Below are positions 60,226-64,000 of a DNA stretch of 64,000 nucleotides, one piece after another (position 1 is the stretch's first letter; every line of letters begins with the position of its first letter). The notes below the pieces were generated by a model. The model ran no database searches. It had not been told where the DNA came from and saw only the letters and a program-made list of their open reading frames with translations. The DNA comes from Theocolax elegans (lineage: Eukaryota > Arthropoda > Insecta > Hymenoptera > Cerocephalidae): assembly GCA_026168455.1 (NCBI GenBank), contig CM047431.1, forward strand, positions 61,772,910 through 61,836,909, written 5' to 3'. The translations under genes and the position numbers were made by a program.

Positions 60226-60487
60226 AGAATTGCTGAACGATGTTTATTCAATTTCGCTGTACCAGCGAGTTTCGAATGTTGCCGATTAGGTTGGAAATAA
60301 GAAACGGAGCATGGGGGGGTAAGATATTGAAATTCATATACTCAAAGCTTTCTCTTGGAATGCTCATGCTCTTTAAATTTGTAAAAGTGAAAGATCGTTC
60401 AAATCTTCTGCGATAATTAAACTATATAGTATATCTTAAATTTTGACTCGTGCATTTGAAATCGCTCGTGCATGTGTTTATTAGAAA

Positions 60488-60529
<42 letters not shown>

Positions 60530-62550
60530 CGGTATTTACGAGTTAATTTGTGTTACTCAATATTTTTTTTTTTCGATATATAATATATCGTTTATTCAAT
60601 GAAAATTTTTACTCGAATCCAGTCATTTTTTACGTACTCTCGACGGATAATAATTAAGGTTATGTTTTTAAAATAGCGATGTTTGCGTGTTACATTCAAC
60701 TTGATTACTTAAGTATATATCAATTCACACAGTATTGTTTCTATATGGTAGTAATTTTTTCAAATTTAGAAAACCTATACATATATATATTTTTTTCCGC
60801 GATTCGACCAACGCGTGCGCTTGTATAGTTGAAGAAGATTATTTTTGTTTGCTCAAAGATACATCGTCTAACGAATGATAGAATTTGTGTATGATCGAGT
60901 CGGTTGACGTGATAAGGAAGCTGTAACGATCGTACCGTCTCTCCGACGAATAATAAAAAAAAGAGCCCCGTTGCGATAATCGTAATATAAATAGTATAAC
61001 CAATCCGGCCTTAATTATAAAAATAAAATAATAACGTTATTTATTCTCTAACAAAAATAGATCTAATTCAAAGAGTATTATTTTTTAAATATGTTTCAGA
61101 GTCGAGTTTGGTGCGATATTTAATTGGTCGTTAGTGCATATATACATCAGTATGGAATGTAATAACAAAAAAAAAGGAAAGGTTCGAAAATTGTTAAAAA
61201 AAATAAATGTTATAATAAATGATGAGTGACCCCGTCTATAAGTGACGATCGGGATGATCAGATTGGTAAAATAATAACAAGATGACAATGTTCCATAAAT
61301 ATACCTGTTAATTTAACTGTTAATTTGTTCGCAATGACGGATGTTTTCGCGTCTCTCTCTCTCTCTGTCCGATATAGTTTGCTTTACTAATTTTTTCTTT
61401 TTTTTCGAACCGATCCGCACGAACGTGACGTTTCACCAGGGTAAATAGGGAAGTTGTTGTTTGTTTTACATTTTATAACTAATTTAGATCATTAACAAGT
61501 GTTTAGCTGATATAATTTTGTGTTATCGACTCGTTGGCGTTCGTAAAAATTGAAAAAAAATAACTGTCTGTAATAAAATAATCAAACGTATTTATATTTA
61601 GCGAATTAACAATATAATTATACGGAAATATTATCTCACTCGAATAATATGCTATACAAAATTTAAAAGACGTTCATAATTTAGAATACGCGCTGATAAT
61701 AGTAAACGTTAGTATTTGTGTTGTTTTATATGTATAATTTACTCCTTCATATAGGTCATTTTCTTCTATATTTATTTTCGAGTAATATATTATATAATTA
61801 ATAGTAATATAGTAATATATTATAGATTAAGTTTTGTTGATGCTCGGTGAGTACATATTTAAAATAAATAACCATTTTTTAGGAATAATTATAAACGAAA
61901 AAATTGACCAATTAAACTGTAACGTCATAGGTATAGAAATGTGATAATCATTCCAGTTATATATCTACAAATTCATTTTTGATCTCTTAATTTGTCTTTG
62001 ATTTCTAACCAATTTGATTTTTCAATTTTTTTGATTTTTGTTTCTATATATGTCTAATGTTTTTTAGCGTAAAAAGCTTTTAATCAACTTGAAATTTTGA
62101 ATATTTTCCAACTACAAGTTACAAATTCTCGAAGTAATTGAGCATTTGTATTTTTGGATGAATTATTGATTGCTCATATATATATCACTGAATATAATCG
62201 GTCAAATGGGTTGAAATTTCATCAAGTGGATTTTGAGAGAGAACTCTAATCTAAAATGCGATTTTACAAACAAAATTTGTATCTTCTAGTTCAACATGCT
62301 TTGGAATAATAATATTTGCAAGTTTATTAAAGCTTTTTCGAAACATTTTTGAAGTATTTGCAATATCTACATGTAAACGCTACGTATTTATTGGTACATA
62401 ACTCTTAGAAAGTGCATTATAATCTTTCCGAAACCAGATTGACGTTGTAATCATATAATTAATATTTCTTTATTGGATATTTAAAATCGTGTTATTAGAA
62501 TTTTGGCATGATAATCTTGTTTTCAGAGCGGTTTTGTATTTGTAACAATC
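56791..62550. other. Intergenic DNA with microsatellites
   Basis: (CT)n at about 59543-59601, (GA)n at about 59876-59900 and about 60190-60223, (TA)n at about 60497-60526, short CA/TA runs near 59160. A plus-strand ATG at 60105 (MMDDCEPLIRTDRISSHAFE) ends in a weak donor GTGGGG and could be a first exon, but nothing supports it further. No other gene signal. Confidence 0.4.
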
Positions 62551-63483
62551 ATCCTAGTCCGGGAGCTGGCTATGTCCCCGCTGGAAACTACATGTCCCCG
62601 GCTAAAAACCATAAAATCCAATGGATTTTGGTCCGTAGAATCCAAATTCGACGGTACATTTTGCGAAAAAATGGTACTTCTTGTTTAAACCGCAATCATT
62701 TAAACAAAATATAAAAAGTTATATTTTCGCATCGGACAATTTTTTTTCATAAAATTAGGAAATTTTAAGGCGAAAAAAATTGAAGCAACTAGAATTTTTT
62801 GAAAATTTTTTTTTTCTAATTTTTAATGAATTTTAAACAATAATATAAACGACTATTTTTATCTTTTTGCAAAAATTCAAAATTCTTCATATTCTTTAAA
62901 CTAGCATTTATTATAATTAAGTAAATTAAATATTATAAATTTCTTAATTGTTTATTAAATAATTAATAATAATTCATTGAGTTTTAAATCTTAATATTCA
63001 GAAAAAACAAATATTAATGAATATTTCTGTAAAAATTTAATTAATTCAAAATATAAATGTGTTGTTAGTAATTTATTTAAACACATTTTCAATATGTTTA
63101 ATTAAAAGATTTCAATGACGCGCCATTTTTAATCGACAATTCTCCAGAAATTAGCGATCGTCTTTTGCCGCATTGTTTATAATGGTAGAGATGTGACATT
63201 GCTACTTAAGACTTAGATTATTCTTATTAGATTCTACGGCCCAAAATCCATTGGATTTCATGGTTTTTAGCCGGGGACATAGCCAACGTCCGGATTTTTT
63301 CTGAAATTTGACGTTTAAAATTCTATGAAAGATTATTAATTATTTAATAAAGAATAAAGCAATTTTTAATATGTTTTTTACTTAGTCTAGATTCTACGGC
63401 CCAAAATCCATTGGATTTCATGGTTTCTAGCCGCGGGAACATGTAATTTCCAACGAGGACATAGCCAGCTTCCGGACTATCCA
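62551..63483. mobile_element. Foldback element with AGTCCGG ends and an internal third arm
   Basis: AGTCCGGGAGCTGGCTATGT at the left is mirrored by a copy at 63390-63478 over about 90 bp (including AAATCCAATGGATTTTGG, itself a near palindrome). A third, shorter inverted copy lies at 63222-63296. AT-rich interior without coding capacity. Confidence 0.75.
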
Positions 63484-64000
63484 AAATAAATCAGTGCCAA
63501 AAATAAAGAAGTTTATTGAACACTTTCATTAGGATTAATTAAATATCATATTGTAGAATAATATATGTACACATATATCTTTACTACTACTTTACCGACT
63601 AAGCGATAATTGATTAGATATTATAAAAAAACAACGGTATTTGTAAAAACAAGAGTCCATTGTGCGTCCTTTGTCAATAAAAAATTAACAAAAAATGTAA
63701 AGCCTGTATACCTATGTTCACGTTAGCTTACATTTTTGTAATGTTTCTCGAAAATGCAATTATATTTTTTCCTGAAATTTGGTACATTATTAGATTATTA
63801 ACTAACGAAGGGCTATGAAATGAACTCTCACAATTATTTCGGGAATGTAAAACTTGACTTTGGGATCCTTTCGAGAGGATGTCGAGAGGATAATATTCAA
63901 CCAGAAACATATATTCTTTAAAGTATTAAAATTGTGCGCCTACTTAAATAATTTTAATACCACGAAGATTAAAAAGTAAAGTAGAAAAATCAAATACAGA
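63484..64000. other. AT-rich DNA, nothing recognised
   Basis: Only short chance frames. No repeat family from this window recurs here. Confidence 0.5.

Noticed and set aside
1..64000. CRISPR arrays, operons, bacterial genes, tRNA or rRNA genes
   Set aside because: No spaced short identical repeats, Shine-Dalgarno-linked genes, tRNA T-loop consensus in a cloverleaf context or rRNA-like stretches were found; the window is eukaryotic.

Overview
This window reads as nuclear DNA of an insect. Hymenoptera is my best guess, because CpG is plentiful in the exons, the introns are AT-rich and the repeats are of insect type, but the sequence does not prove the order. It is AT-rich, has small exons with GT/AG introns, and is heavily loaded with retrotransposons and foldback (inverted-repeat) elements. 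I see no bacterial features, tRNA, rRNA or CRISPR.

Layout. 1-865: 3' end of a non-LTR retrotransposon, plus strand. 907-2335: short direct repeats and a GGTACAATTAA-type motif cluster. 2300-2620: two exon-like pieces of an unknown gene, minus strand. 2612-7943: a nearly intact non-LTR element, minus strand, with ORF1 carrying three zinc knuckles and ORF2 carrying endonuclease, reverse transcriptase and RNase H. 8800-9492: a TATA box and a decayed or unusual exon. 9907-12209: two foldback elements and diverged repeats. 12282-14573: C-type lectin-domain secreted protein (4 exons). 14981-17113: cytosolic adenylate kinase (4 coding exons). 21005-23695: small four-pass membrane protein (5 exons). 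25510-25880: retrotransposon remnant. 26090-27850: dimeric AT-rich satellite. 27950-32700: a second, decayed non-LTR element. 34523-44092: putative single-pass membrane protein gene whose largest intron holds a 1.65 kb palindrome and a 2 kb tandem duplication that copied part of an exon. 45809-46385: exons of an unknown cysteine-rich protein. 46792-56513: inward-rectifier potassium channel with a long tail and a tandemly duplicated poly-Gln tail exon. 56640-64000: intergenic DNA with microsatellites and one more foldback element.

The host genes all lie on the minus strand. I assembled their exons by eye from GT/AG sites and checked that the intron phases agree. They do not form a pathway: adenylate kinase is housekeeping, the channel sets membrane potential, and the lectin-like, four-pass and single-pass proteins are membrane or secreted products.

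The points most worth a second look are the 1.65 kb near-perfect palindrome with mirrored exon-like units, the channel's duplicated tail exon (phase arithmetic allows only one copy per transcript), the shared TTAA-bounded foldback families, and the higher-order satellite.
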